A stretch of DNA of 63,341 nucleotides, taken from contig CAZPDM010000015.1 in NCBI GenBank assembly GCA_964585305.1, positions 1 through 63,341 on the forward strand, read 5' to 3'. Positions 45,886 through 55,741 of this stretch are shown piece after piece. This DNA is from CAZPDM01 sp964585305 (GTDB lineage: Bacteria; Planctomycetota; Uabimicrobiia; Uabimicrobiales; JABWCH01). Both the position numbers and the translations under genes were made by a program. The notes beneath the pieces were generated by a model. That model had not been told where the DNA came from, did not search any database, and worked only from the letters and a program-made list of their open reading frames with translations. The stretch's first letter is position 1. Each line of letters opens with the position of its first letter.

Positions 45886-47452
45886 GATATTTTTCTTATG
45901 TTTATTAGGCGGCATTTTTTATGGGCTGGGCTTTCCACATAAAAATTTATCATCTTTTGGCTTTGGGCCTGTTATTGGAATGACGTTATTTTTTTCTCAA
46001 CTTTCTTTTTTCAATAGCAAACAATCTTGGAAACAAGATGTTTTTGCATGGTTTAATTTTTCAGCAAGTGCATATTTTATAATTTATAATTGGATTCCTT
46101 TTACATTACAAGAGTTTGGAAATATCCATTTCCCATGGAATCATATCTTTGGATTATTTTTTATAATTTTTGTTTTTCCTCAATATTTACTTTGTATTTT
46201 ATTTTTTTATGTTATAAATAAGAAGTTTTCTTTTTTAATTCGACTTTCTTTTATTTCGCGTAATATATTGTTTTCAACGATTCTTACTTTGCTAGATTAT
46301 TTTATTCCTCAGATCTTTCCGAACCATACAGGGTATATGGCTATTCATCTTTCGCCATATTTGAAATTAGCAACAATATTTGGTTTTTCTTTTTTTTCCT
46401 TTCTTACATTTTGGTTTGCTCTAAGTTTTATAACATGGATAAAATCAAAAAAGATAGACATATTAGCAATATTTCTTTTTTTTCCTTTTATATTTGTTAG
46501 CATTTTTTTTCCACTTAAATATCCTACTAGTTCAAAAGAGTCCTTAAATTTACGATTAGTTCAAGCCAATATTGAAAATATTAAAAAAAAGTCAAACACC
46601 CTTTCTATGCAGTTAGAAACACTGCAAATATATCAAAATTTAACCCTGCATGTTTCAGAAAAACCTCTCGATATAATTATTTGGCCAGAATCATCTTTCC
46701 CTTACCTCCTTAATTCTAAAAAGTTAAAAGAAAACCCATCACATATTCCACAATTTTTAAACAAGATTTATCAATATACTCATGCAGATTTGTTCTTCGG
46801 AGGGATGGATCAAGTTCAAGGAAAAGAATTTTCTGACTTTGAAAATATATACAATGCAGCATTTTTTCTTACCTCAGGAAAAATTCAAGAAGTTTATCAT
46901 AAAACAAAACTCATTCCCTTTGGAGAAACTTTTCCTTTCGGACATTGGAATTATTATTTAAAAAAATATGTACGTACGAGCTTTTTTAAACAAGGCGAAA
47001 GTTTTCCAATTTTCACAACAAAGAAAGATGTAAATTTTATTGCTTCTATTTGCTATGAAATTCTTTTTCCAGAAATAATTCGCAAATACTTGACTCATCA
47101 CGATTCCCAAACACCACATTTTATTATAAATATCACAAATGATTCATGGTTTGGCAATACAGATGAGCCATTTCAACACCTTTTCATTGCAAGATTTCGA
47201 GCAATAGAATTTCAAATTCCTATTGTGCGAGTTACAAATACTGGTATTACTTCCGTGCTTTATCCCAATGGAACTGAAAGTCGCCAAATTGAAATCAATC
47301 AACAAAATATTCTTGATATAGAACTTCCCATAGAAAAAGTTTTTCCTACTTTTTATCAAAAATGGGGAATCTTATCTTTGATTGTTTTTATGCTAGCACT
47401 ATTATTATTATCATTTTTTTTTTTAAAAATTAGGAGGGGATATGAAAATTAA
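45878..47452 (+). CDS. lnt: Apolipoprotein N-acyltransferase
   Basis: 524 residues. N-terminal ~200 residues form six or seven membrane helices; residues ~215-495 are the nitrilase-like domain with the Glu-Lys-Cys catalytic set: Glu in IIWPESSFPYLL, Lys in YHKTKLIPFGETFPFG, Cys in ASICYEILFPE. NITNDSWFGNTDEPFQHL and TNTGITSVLYPNG are also family-typical. It adds the third acyl chain to lipoproteins, which supports an outer-membrane-bearing cell. Overlaps the CPBP gene by 8 bp and the lipoprotein gene by 11 bp. Confidence 0.95.
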   Translation: MAKIFFLCLLGGIFYGLGFPHKNLSSFGFGPVIGMTLFFSQLSFFNSKQSWKQDVFAWFNFSASAYFIIYNWIPFTLQEFGNIHFPWNHIFGLFFIIFVFPQYLLCILFFYVINKKFSFLIRLSFISRNILFSTILTLLDYFIPQIFPNHTGYMAIHLSPYLKLATIFGFSFFSFLTFWFALSFITWIKSKKIDILAIFLFFPFIFVSIFFPLKYPTSSKESLNLRLVQANIENIKKKSNTLSMQLETLQIYQNLTLHVSEKPLDIIIWPESSFPYLLNSKKLKENPSHIPQFLNKIYQYTHADLFFGGMDQVQGKEFSDFENIYNAAFFLTSGKIQEVYHKTKLIPFGETFPFGHWNYYLKKYVRTSFFKQGESFPIFTTKKDVNFIASICYEILFPEIIRKYLTHHDSQTPHFIINITNDSWFGNTDEPFQHLFIARFRAIEFQIPIVRVTNTGITSVLYPNGTESRQIEINQQNILDIELPIEKVFPTFYQKWGILSLIVFMLALLLLSFFFLKIRRGYEN

Positions 47453-48716
47453 AAAACTTATAGTACCTTGTATTTTCTTTTCGCTGTTAATTGCATGTTT
47501 TACTTTAGTCAATAATTGTTCTAATGATGGTAGCGATCCTTTTGATGAGGATTCAAATTCCAAAGGAAAATATATTTATTGTACAAGTAGCATAGCTAAA
47601 GGTAGCAATAAAGTTCCGGAGAGCATTAGTGTATATAACATAGATGATTCTGGAAATGTTGTCCCTATTCGTACTATAGCCGGTGCGAATACTGGAATTG
47701 ACGGCCCAGAAAAAATTTTCACTACAGCAGAAGAATTATTTATTACAAACGTACTAGGTAGCATTGTTGTATTCGATCGTGAAGCAAATGGAAATGCTAG
47801 TTATAAACGCAGAATACAAGGAGATATGACTCAGCTAAATGGAAGTGCTGGAGGCATTTTTATAGTAAATGGAGAAATGTTTGTAAGCAGTCCAGATAAC
47901 GATCGCATAAATATATACAATCAAACCGATACAGGAAATATTGCGCCCAAACGTTCTATTATGGGTGGAAATACACAGCTTAATAATCCCTCTTGCGTTT
48001 TTATTACAAATAATAAAATTTTCGTTACCAATAGAGGAAGTAATAGTATTACTGTGTATGGACAAAATAGCTCAAATGATGTTGCCCCCTCACAGGTTAT
48101 TACTTCAGCTAATATGGATATTCCACACGGAATTTCTGTAGTAGATGGCGAAATTTTTGTCGTATCAAATAATGGTATTCATGTCTTTAGAGAAAATGCC
48201 AATGGTAATAATGTTGTTCCTGTAAGAGAAATTATGGGAGCTAATACAGAATTAACTCTTGCTTTTGGAATATGGGTAACTGATACAGAAATTTTTGCTG
48301 TCAGCTACAAAAACAATTCCATTCTTGTATTCAATAAAACTGATTCAGGAAATGTTGCTCCTATTCGCAAAATTGCAGGAGAAGATGCTGGATTAACAGG
48401 GCCAACTTCTATTTGTGTTCAACAAGGAAGCGAAGCAAAAGTATTATCCGATATTTCGGTTGTTAAAAACGATTCTGGAATTACTATTGAATGGAAGAAT
48501 TCATCACAAGATATTATTGGTTTCTATCTTTGGAAATCCCAAAATAACCAACCTTTTCAAAATATTACTCCTCTGATGATTTTAACAAATGCGGCGGGAG
48601 AATACAGCTACTTTGATCGCAATATTTCTGAAGGAAATAATTATCAATATAAACTTCAACAAATTGATATTATGCACAAACAACTTTGGGAAAAGCCTTT
48701 CTCTCTTAAAAAATAG
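47442..48716 (+). CDS. Beta-propeller-like lipoprotein with C-terminal FnIII-like domain
   Basis: 424 residues. Lipobox LLIAC with Cys19. Residues ~55-330 have about six repeats built on ISVYN-DSGNVVPIRTIAGANT-(L)-P---F-T--E-FV, one propeller-blade-type unit per ~48 residues (SITVYGQNSSNDVAP, HVFRENANGNNVVP, ILVFNKTDSGNVAP). Residues ~335-424 are strand-rich, with ISVVKNDSGITIEWKN and FYLWKS as in fibronectin type III domains. A surface or periplasmic binding role is likely. Its ATG lies inside lnt, an unusual lipoprotein-plus-processing-enzyme coupling. GGAGGGG upstream. Confidence 0.87.
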   Translation: MKIKKLIVPCIFFSLLIACFTLVNNCSNDGSDPFDEDSNSKGKYIYCTSSIAKGSNKVPESISVYNIDDSGNVVPIRTIAGANTGIDGPEKIFTTAEELFITNVLGSIVVFDREANGNASYKRRIQGDMTQLNGSAGGIFIVNGEMFVSSPDNDRINIYNQTDTGNIAPKRSIMGGNTQLNNPSCVFITNNKIFVTNRGSNSITVYGQNSSNDVAPSQVITSANMDIPHGISVVDGEIFVVSNNGIHVFRENANGNNVVPVREIMGANTELTLAFGIWVTDTEIFAVSYKNNSILVFNKTDSGNVAPIRKIAGEDAGLTGPTSICVQQGSEAKVLSDISVVKNDSGITIEWKNSSQDIIGFYLWKSQNNQPFQNITPLMILTNAAGEYSYFDRNISEGNNYQYKLQQIDIMHKQLWEKPFSLKK

Positions 48717-48718
48717 TT

Positions 48719-48809
48719 TTGATTAAGACTAATTCGGGAAATAGCTATCTTGAAAAAAAAATTATTATAGGAAAAAAGATAGCTATTTCCTTAAATTAGT
48801 CTTAATCAA
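48719..48809. repeat. Long inverted repeat (31 paired bases) before the formate dehydrogenase gene
   Basis: TTGATTAAGACTAATT pairs with AATTAGTCTTAATCAA and GGAAATAGCTATCTT with AAGATAGCTATTTCC (48719-48751 versus 48776-48809), with only short internal mismatches (CG, TTA) and a 24-base A-rich loop. No T-run follows on either strand, so it is not a standard terminator; a small mobile palindrome or an RNA control element are alternatives. The lipoprotein stop codon ends three bases before it. Confidence 0.85.
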
Positions 48810-48888
48810 GATTATAAATTAAGAGTGTTGCTCTTAGTAATTTTTTATTTTAGTTATGTGCTTTATAGCTAAAATTTGGAGAACAGAA

Positions 48889-51597
48889 ATGCCGAGTATT
48901 AAGGCAATTATTGATGGAAAAGAATTAGTTGTTGAAGCAGGGCAAACGATTTTACAAGCTGCGAAAGCTAACAACATTCACATTCCTACTTTATGTTATC
49001 ATCCGGCTGTAGCTCCTTATGGTGCTTGCCGTCTCTGTTTGGTACAGATCAAAAATAACCCAAGATTACTGCCATCTTGTACAACTGAGTTAGTCGATGG
49101 CATGAATATTTTAACAACAACACCAGATATTATTACAGCTCGCAAAGCCCTTGTTGAACTCATTCTTATTCGCCATCCACTTGATTGTTTTTCCTGTAAA
49201 CGCAATGGTAATTGTGAATTGCAAAATGTTGCTTACGAATTAGGTATAGAATCTTCTCGTTATGCAGACTTAGGAAAAACTAACCGCAAAAATAAAATCG
49301 AAAACGCTAACCCATTTTATGTGCGGGATATGAATAAGTGCATTCTTTGCGCTCGTTGTATTCGTACTTGTTCAGAAGTTTCTCATTATCATGCAATAGA
49401 TTTCCATCATCGTGGAATCGAAGCTATTGTAAATCCTCCCCTTCAAAAAACTATTGAAGAATCTGATTGCACTTTTTGTGGACAATGCGTTCAAAATTGT
49501 CCGGTTGGTGCATTATACGAAGCCCCATCTGCAGGTTTAGGCCGTTCTTGGGAAATTGAAAAACATAAAACGATTTGTTCGTATTGTGGTGTAGGTTGCG
49601 AAATTTTTGTTCATACAAACAAAAAAACTGGCAAGATTGCTAATATCACAACCGACTATGAAAGTAAGACAGGCTTAAATAAAGGCCGTTCTTGCGTAAA
49701 AGGAAGATTTTCCTGGCAATTTGTTAATAGCCCTGACCGTTTGAAAAAGCCTTTAATTCGTAAAGAAGGAGTTTTACATGAAGCCAGTTGGGAAGAAGCT
49801 TTAGAATTTGCTTCTAATAAATTACTTGAAATTAAAAATAAAACTGGTTCAGACAGTCTTGGATTTTTTTCTTCCGCACGTTGCACCAATGAAGAAAATT
49901 ATCTTATTCAAAAGCTAAGCCGCGAAGTTTTTGAAACCAACAATGTTGATCATTGTGCGCATCTCTGACACAGCGCAACAGTAGAAGGTCTAGTTGAGAC
50001 CTTAGGAAGCGGCGCGATGACCAATGATTATAATTCTATTCAATCCGCAGATGTTATGTTAGTTATTGGATCAAATACTACAGAAACACACCCTGTTATT
50101 GGTTCTTTTATTAAAGAGAGAAAAGAAAAGGGTGCTAAACTTATTGTTTGCGATCCTCGAAAAATTGAAATGGCAAATCATGCTAATATTTATATGCAAC
50201 AACGTAGTGGCTCAGATGTTGCATTATTAAATGGTATGATGAATGTTATCTTGACAGAAGGCTTATATAATAAGCAATTTGTTGAAGAACGTGTAGAAAA
50301 TTTTGAAGCACTTAAAGAACTGGTTTCTCAATATACACCTGAAAAAGCCAGTGAAATTACTGGAGTTCCTGCGGATATTATTCGCCAGGCAGCAAGAATG
50401 TATGCCAAGGGGCCGAACTCTGCTATTTTCTATACTATGGGCATTACACAGCATATTCATGGAACGAGTAATGTTCGTAGTGTTGCCAATCTTGCTTTAT
50501 TATGTGGAATGCTTGGCAGACCGGGTACGGGAGTAAACCCATTACGTGGTCAAAATAACGTGCAAGGTGCTTGTGATATGGGATGCGTCCCAACATGGCT
50601 ACCTGGCTATCAACGCCATCATATTCCAGAAGTCCAGGCAAAAGTTAAAAATATGTGGGGGAAAGACCTTCCACTAACTTCTGGTAAAACTGTTGTTCGT
50701 ATGATTGAAGCTGCGGGTGCTGGGCAAATCAAAGGATTGTATATCATTGGTGAAAACCCTATGGTTAGCGATCCTGATACCAATCACGTCCGCCATGCTT
50801 TACAAAATCTTGATTTGCTCATTGTTCAGGATATTTTCCTAACTGAAACTGCTCAACTTGCAGATATTGTATTTCCTGCAGCCTGTTGGGTAGAAAAAGA
50901 TGGTACCTTTACTAATACTTGCCGAGCTGTTCAACGTGTTCGTAAAATTGTTCAAGCTCCTGGTGAAGCTAAGGCAGATTGGGAAATTCTTACTTTACTT
51001 GCTAATAAACTTGGCGCGACTTGGAATTATCAAAAGAGCGAAGATATTTTCCAAGAAGTTAGCAAATTTGTACCCAGTTATCATGGTATTAACTATGCAC
51101 GTTTGGATAATGGTCCGCTTATGTGGCCGTGCCCAGCAGAAGATCATCCAGGAACGCCAATTCTGCATTCAGTGAAGTTCCCACGTGCTAGCGGTAAAGC
51201 TAAATTCTCTCCATGTGAATGGCAAAAACCCCATGAATGGCCAGATGACGCGTTCCCATTCTTAGGAATTACAGGCCGTATTCTTTACCATTATCATACT
51301 GGTAGTATGACCAGACGTAGTACACCTAAAGATTATATTTCTGAATTATTTATTGAAATGAATCAAATCGATGCACAAAGTCTTGGTGTTATTGAAAACG
51401 GAATGATCAAAGTTAGCTCTCGTCGTGGAAGTTTACAGGGCAAAATTCATATTTCAGAACATGTTCCTGAAAAAACTCTTTTTATCCCATTCCATTTTTC
51501 CGAAGCCCCTGCTAATGTTCTCACTTCTTCCCAGATTGATCCTACCTCTGAAACTCCAGCATATAAAATCAATGCTGTTAAAGTTGAAAAATTATAG
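48889..51597 (+). CDS. fdhA: Selenocysteine-containing formate dehydrogenase catalytic subunit (in-frame UGA at 49966)
   Basis: 902 residues reading through TGA 49966-49968 as Sec360; start at ATG 48889 with TTTGGAG upstream. Modules: [2Fe-2S] (Cys36, 47, 50, 64), His-Cys [4Fe-4S] (His96, Cys100, 103, 109), two ferredoxin clusters (Cys151-161 and 194-204), the molybdopterin-enzyme [4Fe-4S] (Cys230, 233, 237, 269), then the Mo/W-bis-PGD domains. Around the UGA the sequence is NVDHCAHL-U-HSATVEGLVETLGSGAM, matching the Sec/Cys site of FdhF-type enzymes. MYIYNYLFP-like late motifs (GITGRILYHYHTGSMTRR) are present. With the two subunits at 41352-44058 it would form an NAD(P)-linked, possibly bifurcating, formate dehydrogenase. 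Three genes intervene between these parts. Confidence 0.94.
49966..50003 (+). promoter_or_regulatory. UGA selenocysteine codon and adjacent bSECIS-like hairpin
   Basis: TGA at 49966-49968 is followed, 16 bases later, by a perfect 7-bp stem AAGGTCT-AGTTG-AGACCTT (49985-50003). The apical loop lies 24-28 bases after the UGA, within the range bacterial SelB-dependent SECIS elements use. The loop itself has the GU-containing AGUUG. Confidence 0.85.
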
Positions 51598-51621
51598 TTT
51601 TCGGAGATAGTTTTCTAACTT

Positions 51622-51660
51622 AAAAATCCATCAACTTAATTTTAAGCTGATGGATTTTTT
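51622..51660. terminator. Bidirectional intrinsic terminator
   Basis: AAAAATCCATCA and TGATGGATTTTT (51622-51633, 51647-51658) with an inner CTTAA/TTAAG stem in the loop; T-runs on both sides. It sits between fdhA and a convergent membrane protein gene. Confidence 0.88.
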
Positions 51661-51678
51661 TTGAAAAAAGAAAAGTTT

Positions 51679-52698
51679 TCATTCCAGCCATTCTACCTTA
51701 TGAGTAAATAAAATATAGTTTTCTAATTTAAGATAATCCATACTATTTAGATAAGAAGATAAACAATCATTAAGTTGAGTTCTAGAAATTGTATTCATAT
51801 TTAAAATTTTTTCTCCGTATTTTTTTCCAAAAAATATTTTATATATTTTGCATTCTTTAGGTGTTAGGATGATATAAAGTTGTAAAGGTTTCTTATATAA
51901 AAGTAATGCAAATAGCAGTAAAAATATAGAATTGGGCATGATAAAGATAGGCGAAAGAAAATTTATTGTTTGAACATCAGAAACAAATAGACCTGCTGTC
52001 ATCCACATTCCAAAAAAAATGATATACATTATCCACCAAAAATAACTAATAACTGACAAGGCAATAATTATTTGTAAAATCCCTGCAACTCCGCGTAAAA
52101 AGGGAATTGTGAAAAAAAAGTTTAACAAAATAAGCCCTATAACTAATAATTTATACCCCCAATGAATTACTCTAGGAAGTTTTAGATGCAAAGACATCCC
52201 TTGTCGTTCAAGATTTCCTTTATTATATAATATAGGCATTTCAGTGTTGTATACTGAAACTGTTTCAATATCTTCGAATTCTATTTGCATCAATTCTGCA
52301 ATTTCTAAAGCTAAATGACGTACTTTTACTATATCCTTATTAGAATATCCAATCAATAATTTTTTCCTACTTCCTTGTATCATTATATCAAATTTAGATT
52401 TTTTTATGGGATAAATTTTGACTTTATTAAAATGATGGAACGGAAATTTTTCAGTCAATCGAAAACCATAGGATTGAATAATAATGTTATCAGACAAGCT
52501 GGAAATAATAATTTTTTTTTGATTATTTAATATAGAACTAATAATAAAAATTATAATAAATGCAAAGATGTGTAATTCTTTTGGTATATATCCTGAAATA
52601 GCAATTGAATAAAAAAAGACTAAACAGAGAAAAAAAATACACCCAGTTCCACCTACTTTTTTAAGTATAATTTCATTATTGGTAGCTGTGATGAACAT
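51679..52698 (-). CDS. Polytopic membrane protein of unknown family
   Basis: 339 residues. Two N-terminal transmembrane helices (~20-60), a ~80-residue soluble part (residues ~62-150) with strand-rich PH-domain-like alternation (IIISSLSDNIIIQSYGF, KFDIMIQGSRKKLLIGY), a charged linker (~150-175), then three more helices (~175-270) and a short soluble end. I do not recognise the family. The start has AAGGA ten bases upstream. It stands alone between two terminators. Confidence 0.65.
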   Translation of the reverse strand: MFITATNNEIILKKVGGTGCIFFLCLVFFYSIAISGYIPKELHIFAFIIIFIISSILNNQKKIIISSLSDNIIIQSYGFRLTEKFPFHHFNKVKIYPIKKSKFDIMIQGSRKKLLIGYSNKDIVKVRHLALEIAELMQIEFEDIETVSVYNTEMPILYNKGNLERQGMSLHLKLPRVIHWGYKLLVIGLILLNFFFTIPFLRGVAGILQIIIALSVISYFWWIMYIIFFGMWMTAGLFVSDVQTINFLSPIFIMPNSIFLLLFALLLYKKPLQLYIILTPKECKIYKIFFGKKYGEKILNMNTISRTQLNDCLSSYLNSMDYLKLENYILFTHKVEWLE

Positions 52699-52718
52699 AG
52701 AAGAATATCCTTTTTAAA

Positions 52719-52753
52719 AAGAAATGCGCAAATTTCTTATTTGCGCATTTCTT
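52719..52753 (-). terminator. Intrinsic terminator after threonine dehydrogenase gene
   Basis: AAGAAATGCGCAAAT pairs with ATTTGCGCATTTCTT, a 15-bp stem, ten bases beyond the minus-strand stop codon; the minus strand continues with TTTTTA. Confidence 0.88.
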
Positions 52754-52762
52754 AATTCAGTA

Positions 52763-53722
52763 CTATAATTTCCCTTGATAATGCCGCAAAGATAGTTTTT
52801 CAAGCATATCTTTAGTCATTGTCGCTAAATCATAGCTTGGTTTCCATCCCCATTCTTCACGTGCAGCACTATCATCAATACTTTTAGGCCAAGAATCCGC
52901 AATGTTTTGACGGAAATCAGGGACATAATCACAAACAAATTCTGGAATGTGTTTTTGAATTTCTGCTGTTAATTCTGCTACTGAAAAACTCATAGAAGCT
53001 AAGTTAAAATTAGAATGATGTTTGAGTTTACTAAAATCGGCTTCCATTAAATCTATGGAACCTTTAATTGCATCAGGCATATACATCATAGGCAATATTG
53101 TAGTTTCTCGAACAAAGCATGTGTAATGTTTAGTTTTAATTGCTTCGTAAAAAATTGCAACAGCATAATCAGTAGTTCCGCCACCTGGTAAAGTTTCGCT
53201 GCTAATAATTCCAGGATATCGAACTCCTCGTACATCTAAATTAAAACGTTTTACATAATAATCACAAAGCAATTCACCACTAACTTTTGTTACGCCATAC
53301 ATAGTTGATGGTTGAAGAATAGTATTTTGTGGTGTATTATCTCTAGGTGTGCTAGGGCCAAATGCAGCAATAGAACTTGGGCAAAAAACTTGTTTCACAT
53401 TGTATTCTCGACTTACTTCTAAAACGTTATAAAGTCCGCCCATATTAACATTCCAAGCAAGTTGAGGATTTTTTTCGCCAACTGCTGAGAGAATGGCAGC
53501 CAAATGATAAATAACATCAATTTGATGTCGTTTCACAACTTCTATAAGCATTTCTCTTTTGGTTACATCTAGAAATTCAAACGGATTCCAGGAATCCATA
53601 TTATCCGCGGGCGTACGAAAATCACTAGCAATAACATTTTCTTGCCCGTACCTATTCCTTAATTCTTTTATCAATTCTGAGCCAATTTGGCCCAGTGCAC
53701 CTGTAACTAAAATTTTTTTCAT
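52763..53722 (-). CDS. tdh: SDR-type L-threonine 3-dehydrogenase
   Basis: 319 residues. Rossmann motif TGALGQIGS (residues 7-15) and the SDR catalytic Ser116/117, Tyr142 and Lys146 (MYGVTKVSGE). The threonine-dehydrogenase branch is shown by PGGGTTDYAVAIFYEA and TILPMMYMPDAIKGSIDLM, which differ from UDP-sugar epimerases. It oxidises L-threonine to 2-amino-3-ketobutyrate with NAD. AAGGA upstream of the ATG. No 2-amino-3-ketobutyrate ligase gene is adjacent. A palindrome (53784-53800) lies between it and the divergent TPR gene. Confidence 0.9.
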   Translation of the reverse strand: MKKILVTGALGQIGSELIKELRNRYGQENVIASDFRTPADNMDSWNPFEFLDVTKREMLIEVVKRHQIDVIYHLAAILSAVGEKNPQLAWNVNMGGLYNVLEVSREYNVKQVFCPSSIAAFGPSTPRDNTPQNTILQPSTMYGVTKVSGELLCDYYVKRFNLDVRGVRYPGIISSETLPGGGTTDYAVAIFYEAIKTKHYTCFVRETTILPMMYMPDAIKGSIDLMEADFSKLKHHSNFNLASMSFSVAELTAEIQKHIPEFVCDYVPDFRQNIADSWPKSIDDSAAREEWGWKPSYDLATMTKDMLEKLSLRHYQGKL

Positions 53723-53783
53723 AAAAATCCTTACAAAAAAAAATTTTCACAAGAATATGTTGATTTTTTTTGATAAAAAGTCG

Positions 53784-53800
53784 TAATCTTAATAAGATTA
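53784..53800. promoter_or_regulatory. 17-bp palindrome in divergent intergenic region, candidate operator
   Basis: TAATCTT-AAT-AAGATTA, identical in both arms and spacer length to the core of the palindrome at 10165-10185. It lies between the divergent tdh and TPR genes. Confidence 0.42.
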
Positions 53801-53901
53801 AACGATTATCTTAACCTATTTTTAATCTTTTTTCAATTTTTTTTTCTCTTATATCAATATCAAAAATACAATATTTTTTAACTTCTTTTAGGAATATAAA
53901 T

Positions 53902-55722
53902 ATGCTTAAACTTGGTCGTTGGTGGTTAGCTTTGATTGTTTTAGTAGCCGGAGGTATTATTATTTGGGATATGGCGCAACCACGTATCAATCCTAAAGAA
54001 ATAGATCAACAATTAGAAAATGCTTTACAAAAGCAGGATATTATACAAGCGGTACAAATTTTAGAAAATGTTTTACAAAAAGAGCCACAATATCATCGTG
54101 GGCGATTTCAAGTTATCAATCTATATTTATCTCAATTGTCAAAACTTTCGGAACAGCAAAGGCATTATTGTTTGAATAAGGCAGAGCAGCATATAAATAT
54201 TTTTTGGCAAGATGAAAATTTGAGAACAGATCCATATATTTTAAGGCAATATATTCGAATTTTAGAAACCAAGAGGAAATTTGGAGAAGCTTATAAGTTA
54301 TACCAGGAAGTTTTACAAAAAGACCCTACAATAACTGAAATCCGATTGAGTCTTTTACCTATAGCTTTAGCTCAGAGAGATCATGCTAAAATTCAGGAAC
54401 AATTTACAATTTTACAAAAAGATAATGGGGAATCATTTCAAAAATTTCCCGATTTTTATGATATATATGCAGAATGGAAAATCATGCAAAGTAATTTTTC
54501 TGACGCTGCTCATGCATGGGAGCAATTCCTAGAATTTACGCCAACTTCTTTTCAAATTCATCGTAATTGGATAGAGATGCAACAATTATTAGGGCAAAGA
54601 ATTCACGCGCAAGAAAAATATAAAAATTTAGCTGATACTACAAAAGAAGAACAACAGCGATTTTTTTATCAACAACTTTACGCATTAACATTACCAATTG
54701 AAGATAGCTTAAGCTATTTAACAAATCTTCAGAAGGAATATGAGAAAAATCAAAAAAACGTTGAAAATAACAATGCTATAGAAGCAATGAATTTTCCTAT
54801 TATTCCTCAAATTTTAATGCAATTGATTTCTCTGTGGATGCGAAATGGGGAATGTGAATTAGCTATAGAAAGTTGTAAAACTTTAGAAAAGTATCTTTCT
54901 GAAGATGCTAATAGAAGATTATCTTGGTTGGCGCATAGTTTATTCTTAAAAAGAGATTGGGAAAATGCGGAAAAAATCAATCAAGAACTTTATAAAAATC
55001 CACAAAGTAAAGTAAATGCTTTAAACGGATTTATCAATTTAGCACTTGCGCAAAAAAAATATTACTTTGCCCACAAACATATAGAAGAAATTTTACAGCC
55101 TTATAAAAAACAAACCCTTTGGAATATTGATTTACAGAAAGAAAATTATCATTATCAAATTTTGCAAAGCCGTATTCTTTTTGAGTCGAAAGATTATGAA
55201 AATGCTTTGAAAAATTTAGAATCTTTAGATAAAACTCCGGAAGGTTGGCCATACTATTGGAATGCAAAAATGTTGGCCGCCCAGATTTATTTTTCACAAG
55301 AAAATTTTTCTCAAGCAAGTATTATTTTAGACGATATTATTCAAAAATGTGTACGTGTTCCGGAGTTACGATTACGAGCAATGATTCTGCAAGGTATTAT
55401 AGCCTTTTTTAACAAGCAAAATCCACAAGAAATTTGGCAAAAAGCACAACAAATTCCTTGGCAAAATTATTTGACTGATATACGAGAATCAGAGTATTTA
55501 GATTTATTTTTGAATCAAAAAACGCCTGAACAATGTTTAGGAATTAGTAAATTACCAAACGCAGAAAACGATCATTACTTTTATTTAGGGTTATACTATG
55601 AAATGCAAAATAAATTAGAAGATGCAAAAACAGCCTACCGAAAAGGGCTTGATTTAAGTTTTGGACAGGAATTCCCATATTTTTTTATTGAAACAAGACT
55701 TGGATATTTGAAAAACAAATAA
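53902..55722 (+). CDS. Membrane-anchored TPR protein
   Basis: 606 residues; AGGAATATAAAT before the ATG. One N-terminal transmembrane helix (residues ~8-25) then helical repeats throughout: at least eight TPR-like units can be seen, such as ALQKQDIIQAVQILENVLQ, FGEAYKLYQEVLQKDPTITE, AEKINQELYKNPQSK, YENALKNLESLDKTPEG and LEDAKTAYRKGLDLSFGQEFPY. TPR arrays anchor protein complexes in the periplasm or on the membrane. Twenty bases before the VanZ-like gene, hence probably cotranscribed. Confidence 0.85.
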   Translation: MLKLGRWWLALIVLVAGGIIIWDMAQPRINPKEIDQQLENALQKQDIIQAVQILENVLQKEPQYHRGRFQVINLYLSQLSKLSEQQRHYCLNKAEQHINIFWQDENLRTDPYILRQYIRILETKRKFGEAYKLYQEVLQKDPTITEIRLSLLPIALAQRDHAKIQEQFTILQKDNGESFQKFPDFYDIYAEWKIMQSNFSDAAHAWEQFLEFTPTSFQIHRNWIEMQQLLGQRIHAQEKYKNLADTTKEEQQRFFYQQLYALTLPIEDSLSYLTNLQKEYEKNQKNVENNNAIEAMNFPIIPQILMQLISLWMRNGECELAIESCKTLEKYLSEDANRRLSWLAHSLFLKRDWENAEKINQELYKNPQSKVNALNGFINLALAQKKYYFAHKHIEEILQPYKKQTLWNIDLQKENYHYQILQSRILFESKDYENALKNLESLDKTPEGWPYYWNAKMLAAQIYFSQENFSQASIILDDIIQKCVRVPELRLRAMILQGIIAFFNKQNPQEIWQKAQQIPWQNYLTDIRESEYLDLFLNQKTPEQCLGISKLPNAENDHYFYLGLYYEMQNKLEDAKTAYRKGLDLSFGQEFPYFFIETRLGYLKNK

Positions 55723-55741
55723 ATCTTAATGATAGGTATTT

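Noticed and set aside
49966..50016. fdhA broken by a premature stop and restarted at 50017 (pseudogene or frameshift).
   Set aside because: Same phase before and after the TGA, the sequence matches the Sec/Cys site of formate dehydrogenases, and a SECIS-like hairpin follows. Read-through as selenocysteine explains all of it.
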